Source of the DNA: Polycyclovorans algicola TG408
GTDB taxonomy: Bacteria > Pseudomonadota > Gammaproteobacteria > Nevskiales > Nevskiaceae
Assembly: GCF_000711245.1 (NCBI RefSeq)
Contig: NZ_JOMH01000001.1
Span: 738,830 to 802,829, forward strand
Length of the DNA stretch: 64,000 bases
Reading direction: 5' to 3'
The notes under the pieces are model-generated. The model worked only from the letters and a program-made list of their open reading frames with translations. It had not been told where the DNA came from and did no database searches. This document shows, piece after piece, positions 16,310 through 26,230 of this stretch (positions are counted from its first letter, which is position 1; the number at the start of each line of letters is the position of its first letter). Made by a program: the position numbers and the translations under genes.

Positions 16310-18144
16310 ATCTGATGGCGCTGAATCCCGTGGTTGGCGCAGCGTTGATCATGCGCAAGCAAGTGGCGAAGCGGGTGGCGGCCACCGAGCGCTTTCAAGA
16401 GCAGGTGGCATTGCTGGCCGGGCAGATCAAGCGGACACCGGCCGAGGTGATGACCGAGGCCATGGTGGGTCTCGAAGAGATCGTCACCGTGCAAAGCCCG
16501 GCTTTTGCCGCAGCCTTCGATTACGGCCTGGGGCCGCTGCACACCCGTGCCTGGACAGTCGATGCCGACGAGACTGCGCTGGCGCAGCTGAAGCGGCTTA
16601 ACGAACACAGCGCCTTGGTCTACCTGCCGACCCATCGCAGTTATGCAGACGCCTTCATCCTGTCGCGGCTGTTGCGCGACCACGGCATGAAACGGAATCA
16701 CATTCTTGGCGGCAACAACCTCGGCTTCTGGCCGCTGGGCACCATCATTCGTCGTTCGGGCGGCATCCTGATTCGCCGCAGCTTTCAGAAGGACGAGGTG
16801 TACAAGCTGGTGGTGCGCGAGTACCTCGCCTGGCTGGCCTCGCAGAAGCTCAATCTCGAGTGGTACATGGAAGGTGGACGCAGCCGTACCGGCAAATTGC
16901 GTCCGCCCAAATACGGCTTGTTGAGTTATCTGGTGTCGGCGATTCAGAGCGGCGGCGCCGACGACATGATGCTGGTGCCGGTGTCGACGACCTACGACCA
17001 GATGCACGAAGTCGGGGTGATGGCCGCCGAAGAGGCCGGTGCACCCAAGGCCAAGGAAAATCTGGTGTGGCTGGCGGGTTACGCGCGCACCCAGCAAAAG
17101 CGCATCGGCACGGCGTATGTGCGCTTTGGCGAGCCCTTGTCGCTGCGCGAAGCGCTGGAACGCGCCGACCACGAGGGCGGCGGTAAATGGACCGTCGCCA
17201 AGATTGCCTTTGAAGTCTTCCAGCGCATCAACGAATGCACCCCGGTGACCGCGCCGGCGCTGGTGACCTTCGCGCTGTTGGGGGTGCACGAGCGGGCGCT
17301 GACGCGCACCGAGGTGTTCGAGCAGGTGCAACCGCTACTCGATTACGCGGACGCACGCAAGTTGCCCGGCTCGGGCCTGGCGGCACTGCGCGAACCTGAA
17401 GGGGTGGAAGAAACCCTGCATGCCCTCGTTCGTGCCGGGGTGGTCAGCGGCTATGAAGGCGGGACGGCTACGGTTTACAAGATTGAGCCCGGGCAGCATT
17501 CGGTGGCGGCGTTTTACCGAAACAGCGCGATTCACTGGTTCGTCAATCGCGCGATTCTTGAGCTTGCCTTGCTGGACGCCACGCGCGACGAAATCACCGG
17601 GCCTCTTGAGCGCGCCTGGGCCGCGGCGTTCGCCCTGCGCGACCTGCTCAAGTTCGAGTTTTTCTTCAACGACAAGGCGACCTTCCGCGACGAACAGAAG
17701 GCGGAGTCACGGCTCATCGACCCCAAATTTCGTCAGCGTGCCGCCGGCGCCAAAGACCGTCGCGAGATTCTGCTCAATGTGCCGGTGCTCATCGCGCATC
17801 GTGTGCTCGCGCCGTTTCTCGAGGCGTACTTCATCGTCGCCGATCGCCTGGCCGCCCAGCCCGTCGACGCCAAGATCGACAAGAAGGCGCTCACCGAAGA
17901 GTGCGTCCGCGTGGGTCGCCAGTACGTGCTGCAACAGCGGTTGAGCAACCCCGAGTGCGTGTCGCGTGAAGTGTTTTCCAACGCATTGCTGTTGGCCGCC
18001 AACCGTGACCTGCTGACCCCGGGCGCAGCGGATCTCGCGCAGCGACGACAGGCCTTCGCCGACGAACTGGCCGCTGCCGTGAAAGGCATCGCCGACATTG
18101 AAGAACTTGACCGTATGCGCCGCGGCGCCAAGGCAGCCCGATGA
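16306..18144 (+). CDS. plsB: Glycerol-3-phosphate 1-O-acyltransferase, PlsB-like
   Basis: 612-residue acyltransferase. The HX4D motif is H110-RSYA-D115 within LPTHRSYADAFIL. NNLGFWPLG, RRSGGILIRRSF and WYMEGGRSRTGKLRPPKYG supply the other three GPAT motifs in order. It should transfer an acyl group from acyl-ACP or acyl-CoA to sn-1 of glycerol 3-phosphate, the first step of glycerolipid synthesis. It is shorter than E. coli PlsB (about 800 residues) but resembles the bacterial GPAT group that sits beside WS/DGAT genes. Translationally coupled to both neighbours. Confidence 0.9.
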   Translation: MNLMALNPVVGAALIMRKQVAKRVAATERFQEQVALLAGQIKRTPAEVMTEAMVGLEEIVTVQSPAFAAAFDYGLGPLHTRAWTVDADETALAQLKRLNEHSALVYLPTHRSYADAFILSRLLRDHGMKRNHILGGNNLGFWPLGTIIRRSGGILIRRSFQKDEVYKLVVREYLAWLASQKLNLEWYMEGGRSRTGKLRPPKYGLLSYLVSAIQSGGADDMMLVPVSTTYDQMHEVGVMAAEEAGAPKAKENLVWLAGYARTQQKRIGTAYVRFGEPLSLREALERADHEGGGKWTVAKIAFEVFQRINECTPVTAPALVTFALLGVHERALTRTEVFEQVQPLLDYADARKLPGSGLAALREPEGVEETLHALVRAGVVSGYEGGTATVYKIEPGQHSVAAFYRNSAIHWFVNRAILELALLDATRDEITGPLERAWAAAFALRDLLKFEFFFNDKATFRDEQKAESRLIDPKFRQRAAGAKDRREILLNVPVLIAHRVLAPFLEAYFIVADRLAAQPVDAKIDKKALTEECVRVGRQYVLQQRLSNPECVSREVFSNALLLAANRDLLTPGAADLAQRRQAFADELAAAVKGIADIEELDRMRRGAKAAR

Positions 18145-19583
18145 AACCGATAGATGAGGCAATCCAACGCGTACTCGACGGCCCGCGCGGCCCGAAGACA
18201 GGCGCCTTTTTCGACTTTGACGGCACGCTGATCGACGGTTACTCGGCCGCCGCGTTTTACATGGACCGCATCAAGCGTCGCGACATGACGCGCGCCGAGT
18301 TGATCGACGTGCTCAAGCTCAGTCGCAAGAAGGAAATCACCGACGAAGAGTTCACCGTGATTATCGGTCAGGGCATCGTCGACTGGGCCGGTATGACCGA
18401 GCAGGACATGCGCGACCTCTGGGGCCGTCTTTGGCAGGAGCGCATCGCACCCACGCTGTTCCCCGAAGGCTGGCGACTGGTGCAGGCGCACAGGCGCATG
18501 GGTCATACGGTGGCCATTGCCTCGTCGGCGACGCGCTACCAGATCGAGCCGCTCGCGGCCGAGTACGGCATCGAACACATCCTGGCCACGCCGGTGAAGA
18601 TTCGCAACGGCAAGCTCAGCGGCGGGCTTGACGGCCCACCAGCGTGGGGTGACGGCAAGGCGGCAGCGGTCAAGGCGTTCTGCAAGGCCCACAAAATTCC
18701 GCTGGGCAAGACCTACGGCTACGCCAACGGCGATGAAGACATCGCCTTCCTGCGCACGGTGAAACATGCAACAGCAGTGCAACCCAAATTGTTGTTGGAA
18801 ACCACCGCCAATGAAGCAGGCTGGCCGGTGTTGCGCTTTGACGCGCGCAAGCGCGGCTCGGCCACGGCGATGGCGCGCACGGTCGGCGCGTATGGCGCCA
18901 TGGGCCTAAGCTTTCTGGCGGGACTGGGCTATTACCGGGCCACCGGTGAGAGCCGCAAATCGGTCGATCTGATCACGCAAATGGCGGCCGACTCCGCCTT
19001 TACCGTGCTCGGCGTCAAGGTCGACGTGGTCGGCGAAGAGCACCTCTGGGAACACCGCCCCTGCGTGTTCGCGCTGAATCATCAAAGCAAGTTCGACATG
19101 TTCGCGATGATGTATCTGGTGCGCCGCGGCTTCACCGGCGTCGCCAAGGCCGAGGCGCGCAACGTGCCGGGGTTCGGCCGCTTCATGGAGATGGCCGAGG
19201 TGGCCTTCCTCGACCGAGCCAACAGCACCAAGGCGGTCGACGCGCTCAAGCCGGCGGTGGATCGCCTCAAGCGTGGTCTGTCGGTGTGCATCGCGCCCGA
19301 GGGCACGCGCTCGTGGACGCCGAAAATTGGCAAATTCAAGAAAGGGCCCTTCCATCTCGCCATGCAGGCGGGTGTGCCCATCGTGCCGGTGGTGTTCCGC
19401 AACAGCGGCGAGATCATGGGCCGCAACGACCAGACCATGCGCGCCGGCACGTTGCAGGTGGCGGTCTTGTCACCGGTCGATGTATCAACCTGGAAAGTTG
19501 ACGAGATGGACGTCCGCATTGAGGAGGTGCGGCAGCGTTACATCGACACGCTGGAGAACTGGCCGACCAAGGAGACCAAATAA
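18141..19583 (+). CDS. HAD-IB hydrolase fused to PlsC-type acyltransferase
   Basis: 480-residue bifunctional protein. The N-terminal HAD domain carries DFDGT (residues 25-29) and [11 protein letters not shown], the HAD motif IV. The C-terminal domain carries the acyltransferase HX4D (H314-D319 in NHQSKFDMF) and APEGTRSW. The PlsC half should make phosphatidate from lysophosphatidate. The HAD half resembles SerB-like phosphatases and could remove the phosphate to give diacylglycerol, which would supply the missing PAP step; that is inference. ATGA coupling with PlsB upstream and TAATG coupling with gpsA downstream. Confidence 0.9.
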   Translation: MKPIDEAIQRVLDGPRGPKTGAFFDFDGTLIDGYSAAAFYMDRIKRRDMTRAELIDVLKLSRKKEITDEEFTVIIGQGIVDWAGMTEQDMRDLWGRLWQERIAPTLFPEGWRLVQAHRRMGHTVAIASSATRYQIEPLAAEYGIEHILATPVKIRNGKLSGGLDGPPAWGDGKAAAVKAFCKAHKIPLGKTYGYANGDEDIAFLRTVKHATAVQPKLLLETTANEAGWPVLRFDARKRGSATAMARTVGAYGAMGLSFLAGLGYYRATGESRKSVDLITQMAADSAFTVLGVKVDVVGEEHLWEHRPCVFALNHQSKFDMFAMMYLVRRGFTGVAKAEARNVPGFGRFMEMAEVAFLDRANSTKAVDALKPAVDRLKRGLSVCIAPEGTRSWTPKIGKFKKGPFHLAMQAGVPIVPVVFRNSGEIMGRNDQTMRAGTLQVAVLSPVDVSTWKVDEMDVRIEEVRQRYIDTLENWPTKETK

Positions 19584-20590
19584 TGAGCCGACGAATGAAT
19601 GTGACGGTGCTGGGCGCCGGGTCGTGGGGCACCACGGTGGCGTCCATCGCCTCGCGCAATGCCGACACCATCATCTGGGCGCGCCGCGCCGAAACCGCCG
19701 ACGAGATCAACCGCGAGCAGCGCAACAGTCAGTACCTGAAGGACCTGACACTGCATCGCCATCTGCGCGCCACGGCCGACCTCGAAGAGGCGCTGCGCGA
19801 CTGCGACGTGCTGGTGATGGGTGTGCCCTCGCACAGCTTCCGCGACACCTTGCAAAAAGTGGCACCGCTGGTGCGGCCCTGGGTGCCGGTGATCAGCCTC
19901 GCCAAAGGGCTGGAGCAAGGCACGCAGCGGCGCATGACCGAGATCATTCACGAAGAGCTGCCCGGCCACCCCGCCGGTCTGCTGGCCGGCCCCAACATTG
20001 CCAAGGAAGTGCTGCAGGGCATGGCCGCCGCGGCCGTCATGGCGATGCCGGACGAGAAGATCGCCTGCGCCTTGCAGCCCTTGTTCAGCACCGCGGTGTT
20101 TCGCGTCTACACCAACACGGATGTCATCGGTTCCGAACTTGGCGGGCCGCTGAAGAATGTCATCGCCATCTCCGCCGGCATGGCCCAGGGTCTCGGCGTG
20201 GGAGAGAACACCCGCGCCATGGTGATCACCCGCGGCCTGCTTGAGATCTCCCGTCTCGGCGTGGCCATGGGGGGCCGTGCCGAAACCTTCTCCGGCCTCA
20301 CCGGGCTGGGTGACTTGCTGACCACCTGCATGAGTCCGTTGTCGCGCAATCGTCAGGTCGGCGAACAATTTGCCGCTGGCAAGACCACTGCCGAAATCGT
20401 CGCGTCGATGAACATGGTCGCCGAGGGCATCAAGACCAGCAGCGTGGTGATGGAGCTGGCCGAGCGCCACGGCGTCGAGATGCCCATCGCCCATGAAGTG
20501 GCCGCAGTGGTGCGCGGCGAATATGGCGCGTTGCAGGCATTTCGTGGGCTGCGCAAGTTGACGCCCGGTGCCGAGCAGGAGTCTGGTTAG
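19583..20590 (+). CDS. gpsA: NAD(P)H-dependent glycerol-3-phosphate dehydrogenase
   Basis: 335 residues. [10 protein letters not shown] near residue 8 is the nucleotide-binding motif, [10 protein letters not shown] and AGPNIAKEV hold the catalytic Lys region, and [12 protein letters not shown] is the signature of the C-terminal domain. It reduces dihydroxyacetone phosphate to sn-glycerol 3-phosphate, the backbone needed by the PlsB-like enzyme upstream. Its ATG shares a base with the preceding stop (TAATG), and GGAGACC provides the ribosome site. Finding gpsA inside this operon indicates dedicated precursor supply. Confidence 0.95.
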   Translation: MSRRMNVTVLGAGSWGTTVASIASRNADTIIWARRAETADEINREQRNSQYLKDLTLHRHLRATADLEEALRDCDVLVMGVPSHSFRDTLQKVAPLVRPWVPVISLAKGLEQGTQRRMTEIIHEELPGHPAGLLAGPNIAKEVLQGMAAAAVMAMPDEKIACALQPLFSTAVFRVYTNTDVIGSELGGPLKNVIAISAGMAQGLGVGENTRAMVITRGLLEISRLGVAMGGRAETFSGLTGLGDLLTTCMSPLSRNRQVGEQFAAGKTTAEIVASMNMVAEGIKTSSVVMELAERHGVEMPIAHEVAAVVRGEYGALQAFRGLRKLTPGAEQESG

Positions 20591-20640
20591 GCTCGCTGAG
20601 TGGGCGCCCGATTTTATGTTGTGAACCAAAAGACCAAGCC

Positions 20641-22110
20641 ATGAGCAAAAAAGCCGTACAACCCTCGCAGGACGACCTGGACCTGTTGGCCGAACTGCAG
20701 GACTGGGGCGGCCCCGCCGAAATGAGTGCCTTCGAGGCGGTGATGTGGCGTGCCGAGGTGGACCCGCGGCTGCGCTCCACCACCACCTCGGTCCTGTTTC
20801 TCGACCGTGCACCCGATTGGGAGCGTTTGGTGGCCGGGCACAAATGGGTCACCCATGCCGTGCCGCGCTTCCGTCAGCGCGTTGTGGACCCGGCATTTGG
20901 GGTGGGCAATCCGGTGTGGGTCGAAGACCCGGATTTCAATCTGGGCTATCACCTGCGACGTGTTCGGCTGCCCGAACCTGGATCGGACCGCCAATTTTTT
21001 GACCTTGCCCAGAATTTGGCGATGACCCCTTTCGACAAGGCGCGTTCGCCCTGGGAAGCCACACTGGTCGAGGGGCTTGAAGGCGGCCGAGCGGGGTATG
21101 TGCTCAAGCTGCACCACGCGACGTCCGATGGCCTGGGCATCATCCAGTTGCTGTCGCGGGTGCTCGGCAAGCGGCGTGAAACCGCGAATCGGCCGCTGCC
21201 CGACAAGGCCCGGACTCGCCGCACTGCGCCCACGGCCACCGAGGTGGCGAGCCGCCAGTTCCGCAACAGTCTCTTTGCGCTGCCGTCCGAGGCGGCGGGC
21301 ACCTTGTCGACCTTGACCCGTTCGCTGAACCGTTGGGTGCGTGACCCCGAAGCGCTACAGAAAGGGCGTGACTACCTGTCGTCAGCCATGCGCGTGCTTG
21401 GCAACAAGCCGGTGCCCGGCTCGGGCCTGTTCAAGCGGCGCAGTCTGTCGTGGCGGTTTGACGGCATCGAGCTGCCCTTGACTGACTTGAAGGCGGCCGC
21501 CAAGGCCGCGCATGGCTCACTCAACGACGTCTTCCTCGCCGGATTGATTGGCGGCTTCAGTCGCTATCACCGTGAGATGGGCGTGTCGCTGAAGGCGATG
21601 CCCGTGGGGTTTCCGATCTCACTGCGAACCGAGAACGACCCCATGGGCGGCAACAAATTTGCCGGCAGCCAGTACGCCGCACCCTTGGACATCGAGGACC
21701 CCATCGAGCGGGTGCGCCACATTCAGCGCTTCGTGCGCGACACCCGCGCCGAGGCCGCACTGGACATCATGATTCGCATGATGCCGGTGGTGACCCGTCT
21801 GCCTTTGGCGGCCATCACCGCCATGACCGCCGACTTCACCAAAGCGCAGGACGCACAAATCAGCAACGTTCCCGGCATTGCCCATCCGGTTTACATGGCG
21901 GGGGCCGAAGTAACCCATTTCTGGCCGTTCGCGCCGGTGCCCGGCTGCGGCATGATGATCGTGCTGATGTCGCACAACGGTCGCTGCTGCATCGCGATCA
22001 ACAGTGATCAGGCGGCGGTCACCGAGCCGGATTTGCTGATCGAATGCCTGCGCGCCGGGCTTGACGAAATCGTGGCGCTGGGCGCCACGTCCACCCCATC
22101 AAAGAAATGA
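20641..22110 (+). CDS. Wax ester synthase/diacylglycerol acyltransferase (WS/DGAT)
   Basis: 489 residues with the acyltransferase motif H158-H159-ATS-D163-G164 inside LKLHHATSDGLG. SLNDVFLAGLIGG and PVGFPISLRTENDPMGGNKF match the C-terminal WES domain, and FSNVPG-like sequence appears as ISNVPGIAHP. It esterifies diacylglycerol or long-chain alcohols with acyl-CoA to make triacylglycerol or wax esters at the cytoplasmic membrane. A 50-bp gap separates it from gpsA. It gives the operon its end product. Confidence 0.94.
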   Translation: MSKKAVQPSQDDLDLLAELQDWGGPAEMSAFEAVMWRAEVDPRLRSTTTSVLFLDRAPDWERLVAGHKWVTHAVPRFRQRVVDPAFGVGNPVWVEDPDFNLGYHLRRVRLPEPGSDRQFFDLAQNLAMTPFDKARSPWEATLVEGLEGGRAGYVLKLHHATSDGLGIIQLLSRVLGKRRETANRPLPDKARTRRTAPTATEVASRQFRNSLFALPSEAAGTLSTLTRSLNRWVRDPEALQKGRDYLSSAMRVLGNKPVPGSGLFKRRSLSWRFDGIELPLTDLKAAAKAAHGSLNDVFLAGLIGGFSRYHREMGVSLKAMPVGFPISLRTENDPMGGNKFAGSQYAAPLDIEDPIERVRHIQRFVRDTRAEAALDIMIRMMPVVTRLPLAAITAMTADFTKAQDAQISNVPGIAHPVYMAGAEVTHFWPFAPVPGCGMMIVLMSHNGRCCIAINSDQAAVTEPDLLIECLRAGLDEIVALGATSTPSKK

Positions 22111-22111
22111 C

Positions 22112-22957
22112 ATGAAACATAGCGAAGGCCGTTTTCAGGGCAAGAAGAAAGTCGAGATCTATTGGCAGAGCTGGCAGCCGGCCAAGGCCAAGTGCAAGGC
22201 TGTGGTGGTGCTGGTACACGGGTTGGGGGAGCACAGCAGCCGCTATGCCCATGTGGCCGAGGCCCTGGTCGATGCCGGCAGCGCCGTCTATGCCATGGAC
22301 CATCGGGGTCACGGCAAATCGGGCGGTCCGCGGGTGCTGGTTGACCGGTTTGCGAACGCCGTTGAAGACATCGACTACGTCGTCGAGCTCGCGCGCCGCG
22401 AACAGCCACGCAAGCCGGTGTTTCTGCTGGGCCACAGCATGGGCGGCGCCCTGTCGCTGAGCTATGCCATCAAGAACCCCGGCAAGCTTTTCGCCCTGAT
22501 GCTGTCGGGTCCGGCGGTGGCGCTCGACGGCGCGCCGCCGTTGATGAAGCCCATTGCCAAGTTTCTGGCCGTCTTTGCGCCCAAGCTGGGCATGTTTGCC
22601 GTTGAACCCAGCCTCGTGTCGCGCGATCCCGAGATGGTCGCGGCCTATGCCAGCGACCCGCTCAATGCCCACGGCAAGGTGCCGGCGCGGACGCTGGGCG
22701 AGATCATCAATTTTGTCGAAACCCTGCCGGCGTTTCTGCCCAGCCTGCACTTGCCATTGCTGATTCAGCATGGTCAGGACGATAAGTTGGCCGGTGTCAG
22801 CGGCAGCGAAATGGTGATGAGCCGGGTGTCGTCAAAAGACAAGACCTTGAAGGTTTACCCCGCGCTGTACCACGAAATTTTCAATGAGCTCCCGGCTGAC
22901 CGCGCGGCTGTTCTCAAGGACACGACCGACTGGATTAGCGCGCAACTCTCGCGCTAA
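22112..22957 (+). CDS. Monoglyceride-lipase-like alpha/beta hydrolase
   Basis: About 281 residues from ATG 22112, one base after the WS/DGAT stop. VVVLVHGLGEHSSRY is the oxyanion loop, MDHRGHGKSGG follows, LLGHSMGGALS is the Ser nucleophile elbow, and YPALYHEIFNE carries the catalytic His. The overall pattern is that of Hydrolase_4, the monoacylglycerol lipase/lysophospholipase family. It ends the operon ahead of a terminator and may mobilise or edit stored acylglycerols. Confidence 0.92.
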   Translation: MKHSEGRFQGKKKVEIYWQSWQPAKAKCKAVVVLVHGLGEHSSRYAHVAEALVDAGSAVYAMDHRGHGKSGGPRVLVDRFANAVEDIDYVVELARREQPRKPVFLLGHSMGGALSLSYAIKNPGKLFALMLSGPAVALDGAPPLMKPIAKFLAVFAPKLGMFAVEPSLVSRDPEMVAAYASDPLNAHGKVPARTLGEIINFVETLPAFLPSLHLPLLIQHGQDDKLAGVSGSEMVMSRVSSKDKTLKVYPALYHEIFNELPADRAAVLKDTTDWISAQLSR

Positions 22958-22960
22958 CAA

Positions 22961-22989
22961 AAAGGCCGCACCTTGGAGTGCGGCCTTTT
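22961..22989. terminator. Intrinsic terminator ending the neutral-lipid operon
   Basis: The stem GGCCGCAC-cttgga-GTGCGGCC is followed by TTTT and preceded by AAA. It lies 3 bp after the lipase stop and faces the convergent DUF7064-like gene. Confidence 0.9.
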
Positions 22990-23018
22990 CATTTGTTGCT
23001 TACCGATTGGCCAATGGC

Positions 23019-23948
23019 TCAGCCACCCTTTCGCTCGGCACGCAGAAACTCTAGATACGCCGTCGGCCACATGAATTCGCTCCATCCGACCCCGGCCTTG
23101 CCATCAATCTCGCACTTCATGGCGCCCTCCATCAGCGTGCAGGTCGGCACCGGTGGCATCGGGAAGTGCGCGAAGTACTGGCCGACCACGCGGGTGGTGC
23201 GGCCGGCGGTGTCGTGCACCCGGGCATCGATGGTTTTGTGACGGAACTGGTCGTCATTTTCCCAATCGATGTCCACGTCGCTGACCTCGGCCATCAAGCC
23301 GTCGCGGAGCACGTACCCGCGCAGTGCGGTGCGGCCACGGGCTTCGATTTTCCAGAAGTGCACGCAGGTCTCGGGGCCGGCTTGCGCGTGTAGCCACTTC
23401 CAGTGCTGTGGCACGTCCCAGTTGCGCGTGCCCCAGCTGTGGTCGCGGGCGCAGGTGGTGTCGATGGCGTAGGTCTTGCCGTCGATCTCCATGGCGCCCT
23501 TGATGGTGCCGGCCTGTTCGATGCGGTCGGTGGCAGCCCAGTCGGGGCAGCCATCGGCGTGTGAGCTGTAGGCGTAGGCCGGATGCGCGGCGGTGAAGTG
23601 CGCATCAAGCTTGACGCGCTCGCCGCGCGCAACCAAGTGAGAGGTCTTGAGCTGCAGGTCCTGCTTCAGGTGCAGCGGGCCGACCTGCCAGTCGTCAAAG
23701 TTCTTGTCGGCGCCCATCTCAATGCCGTCGACCTTCTCCATCAGCGGCTCGTCGCCGATGCCGGGGCCGTAGGCGAGGAAGGCCGCACCGGCGAGGTTGT
23801 CCTTGGTCACCCAGGTGTAGACGAAGGTGGCGATGCCGTGCTCGGGCATCGAGATCACATAGGGGATGGACTCGCGCTCCAGCGGCAGGTTACGCAGCTT
23901 GTGGCGACCGTCATTCACGGGGTCGATGGTGGGGATGGGGCGGCTCAT
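23019..23948 (-). CDS. DUF7064-like protein, second copy
   Basis: 309 residues, soluble, with no signal peptide. The central CARDHSWGTRNWDVPQHWKW matches the RDHSWG motif of the 4452-5564 protein, and the Trp/His-rich C-terminal half is also shared. It is divergently placed from the SDR at 24047 with one GTATGG-type dyad between them, so both are probably coregulated. Function unknown; related proteins occur in steroid and lipid catabolic clusters, which is consistent with the surroundings. Confidence 0.7.
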   Translation of the reverse strand: MSRPIPTIDPVNDGRHKLRNLPLERESIPYVISMPEHGIATFVYTWVTKDNLAGAAFLAYGPGIGDEPLMEKVDGIEMGADKNFDDWQVGPLHLKQDLQLKTSHLVARGERVKLDAHFTAAHPAYAYSSHADGCPDWAATDRIEQAGTIKGAMEIDGKTYAIDTTCARDHSWGTRNWDVPQHWKWLHAQAGPETCVHFWKIEARGRTALRGYVLRDGLMAEVSDVDIDWENDDQFRHKTIDARVHDTAGRTTRVVGQYFAHFPMPPVPTCTLMEGAMKCEIDGKAGVGWSEFMWPTAYLEFLRAERKGG

Positions 23949-24000
23949 TGAGGGCTCCTCCGGATGCGCGGGGCATCTCTATGGTTGATGTGCTTTGGTA

Positions 24001-24014
24001 ATATGGAACCATAC
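24001..24014. promoter_or_regulatory. GTATGG-NN-CCATAC operator, site 2
   Basis: ATATGGAACCATAC, within TTTGGTAATATGG...CCATACCAAA. It lies 32 bp upstream of the SDR start and 52 bp upstream of the DUF7064-like start on the other strand. Confidence 0.75.
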
Positions 24015-24046
24015 CAAAAATATTCCAGCCCCAGAGGATGCCTGTC

Positions 24047-24961
24047 ATGACGTATCAATCGGTTTATCGCCCCGGCCTATTTGACGGACAGGTCGTTTTG
24101 ATCACCGGCGCGGGCAGTGGCCTCGGTCGCTGCACCGCGCACGAGCTGGCCAGTCTGGGTGCAACCGTGGCGATCGCCGGGCGTGGCCTGGACAAGCTCG
24201 AGGCGGTGAAGGCCGAGATCGTCGCCGCCGGTGTCGCGGCCGACAAGGTCAGCACCCACACCTGCGACATTCGCAAGGAAGACGAGGTCATCGCACTGGT
24301 CGATGCGGTGCTTGCCCAGCATGGCCGCATCAATGGCCTGGTCAACAACGCCGGCGGCCAGTATCGCCAGCCGCTGAATGAAATCAGCTCCAAGGGCTTC
24401 GAGGCGGTGGTGCGACTGAACCTGTTCGGCGGTTTCATGGTGATGCGCGAGGTCTACAACCGCTGGATGGAAAAAAACGGCGGTGCCATCGTCAACATGA
24501 TTGCTGACATCTGGGGCGGCTGGTCGCACTACGGACATTCCGGCGCGGCGCGCGGCGGCATGTGGACCTTGAGCGAAACGGCCGCGTCGGAATGGGCGCA
24601 CTCGGGCGTGCGGGTCAACTGCGTGGCGCCGGGCGGCATTGCCAGCAGCGGCTTCGACACCTACGAGCCGCACGTGCAGGAAGACATCCTCAAGTATCCG
24701 CCCACGGTGCCGGCGCGCCGCTACGGCAACGTGTCCGAGATTTCGGCGGCGATCACCTATCTGTTGTCGCCCGCGGCCGCCTACATCACCGGCTCGTGCA
24801 TCCGTGTCGATGGCGGCGCGCCCAACGTGCGCTGCTGGAATCCGCCCAAGCCGTTGACCGAAGGCCTGGCGTTCGATGCGTCGAAAGAATTCTCGGCGTT
24901 CCCCCTGGATGCGCCGCCGCGGCTGCTGACCGAGGGCGTGACCAAGAAGGCGAGTCGGTAG
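24047..24961 (+). CDS. SDR oxidoreductase, dienoyl-CoA-reductase-like, atypical active site
   Basis: 304 residues from ATG 24047 (MTYQSVYRPGLF). AGAGG lies 9 bases upstream; the ATG at 24038 abuts that site. TGAGSGLGR is the cofactor loop, VNNAGGQYR is present, and YITGSCIRVDGGAPN is at the end. The catalytic stretch reads YGHSGAARGGMWTLSETAASEW, so the standard Tyr-x3-Lys is missing, exactly as in the paralogue at 8484-9359. A C-terminal tail of about 40 residues is longer than usual. The gene ends 14 bp before the IS110 transposase stop. Confidence 0.88.
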   Translation: MTYQSVYRPGLFDGQVVLITGAGSGLGRCTAHELASLGATVAIAGRGLDKLEAVKAEIVAAGVAADKVSTHTCDIRKEDEVIALVDAVLAQHGRINGLVNNAGGQYRQPLNEISSKGFEAVVRLNLFGGFMVMREVYNRWMEKNGGAIVNMIADIWGGWSHYGHSGAARGGMWTLSETAASEWAHSGVRVNCVAPGGIASSGFDTYEPHVQEDILKYPPTVPARRYGNVSEISAAITYLLSPAAAYITGSCIRVDGGAPNVRCWNPPKPLTEGLAFDASKEFSAFPLDAPPRLLTEGVTKKASR

Positions 24962-24974
24962 CAACCATGTTTCG

Positions 24975-26110
<1,136 letters not shown>

Positions 26111-26126
26111 GTGCCACACGCGTCTT

Positions 26127-26230
26127 TGTAGGTCGGCCTTCAGGCCGACATCTGAACGTTGCTGTCGGGCTGAAGCCCGACCTACGGGCTGGTCTCTTCC
26201 CCGCCATCGTCGGGTTGAAATTCGCCCTAC
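26127..26230. repeat. REP-like palindrome cluster
   Basis: GTAGGTCGGCCTTCAGGCCGACA (26128-26150) and TGTCGGGCTGAAGCCCGACCTAC (26163-26185) face each other. A decayed third copy, GTCGGGTTGAAATTCGCCCTAC, spans 26209-26230 and overlaps the GntR stop codon. This is the pattern of dispersed REP elements; IS110 elements commonly insert in or near REPs. Confidence 0.75.

Noticed and set aside
26127-26187. REP pair as a terminator for the GntR gene
   Set aside because: The hairpins have no T tract and resemble dispersed REPs; termination is not supported.
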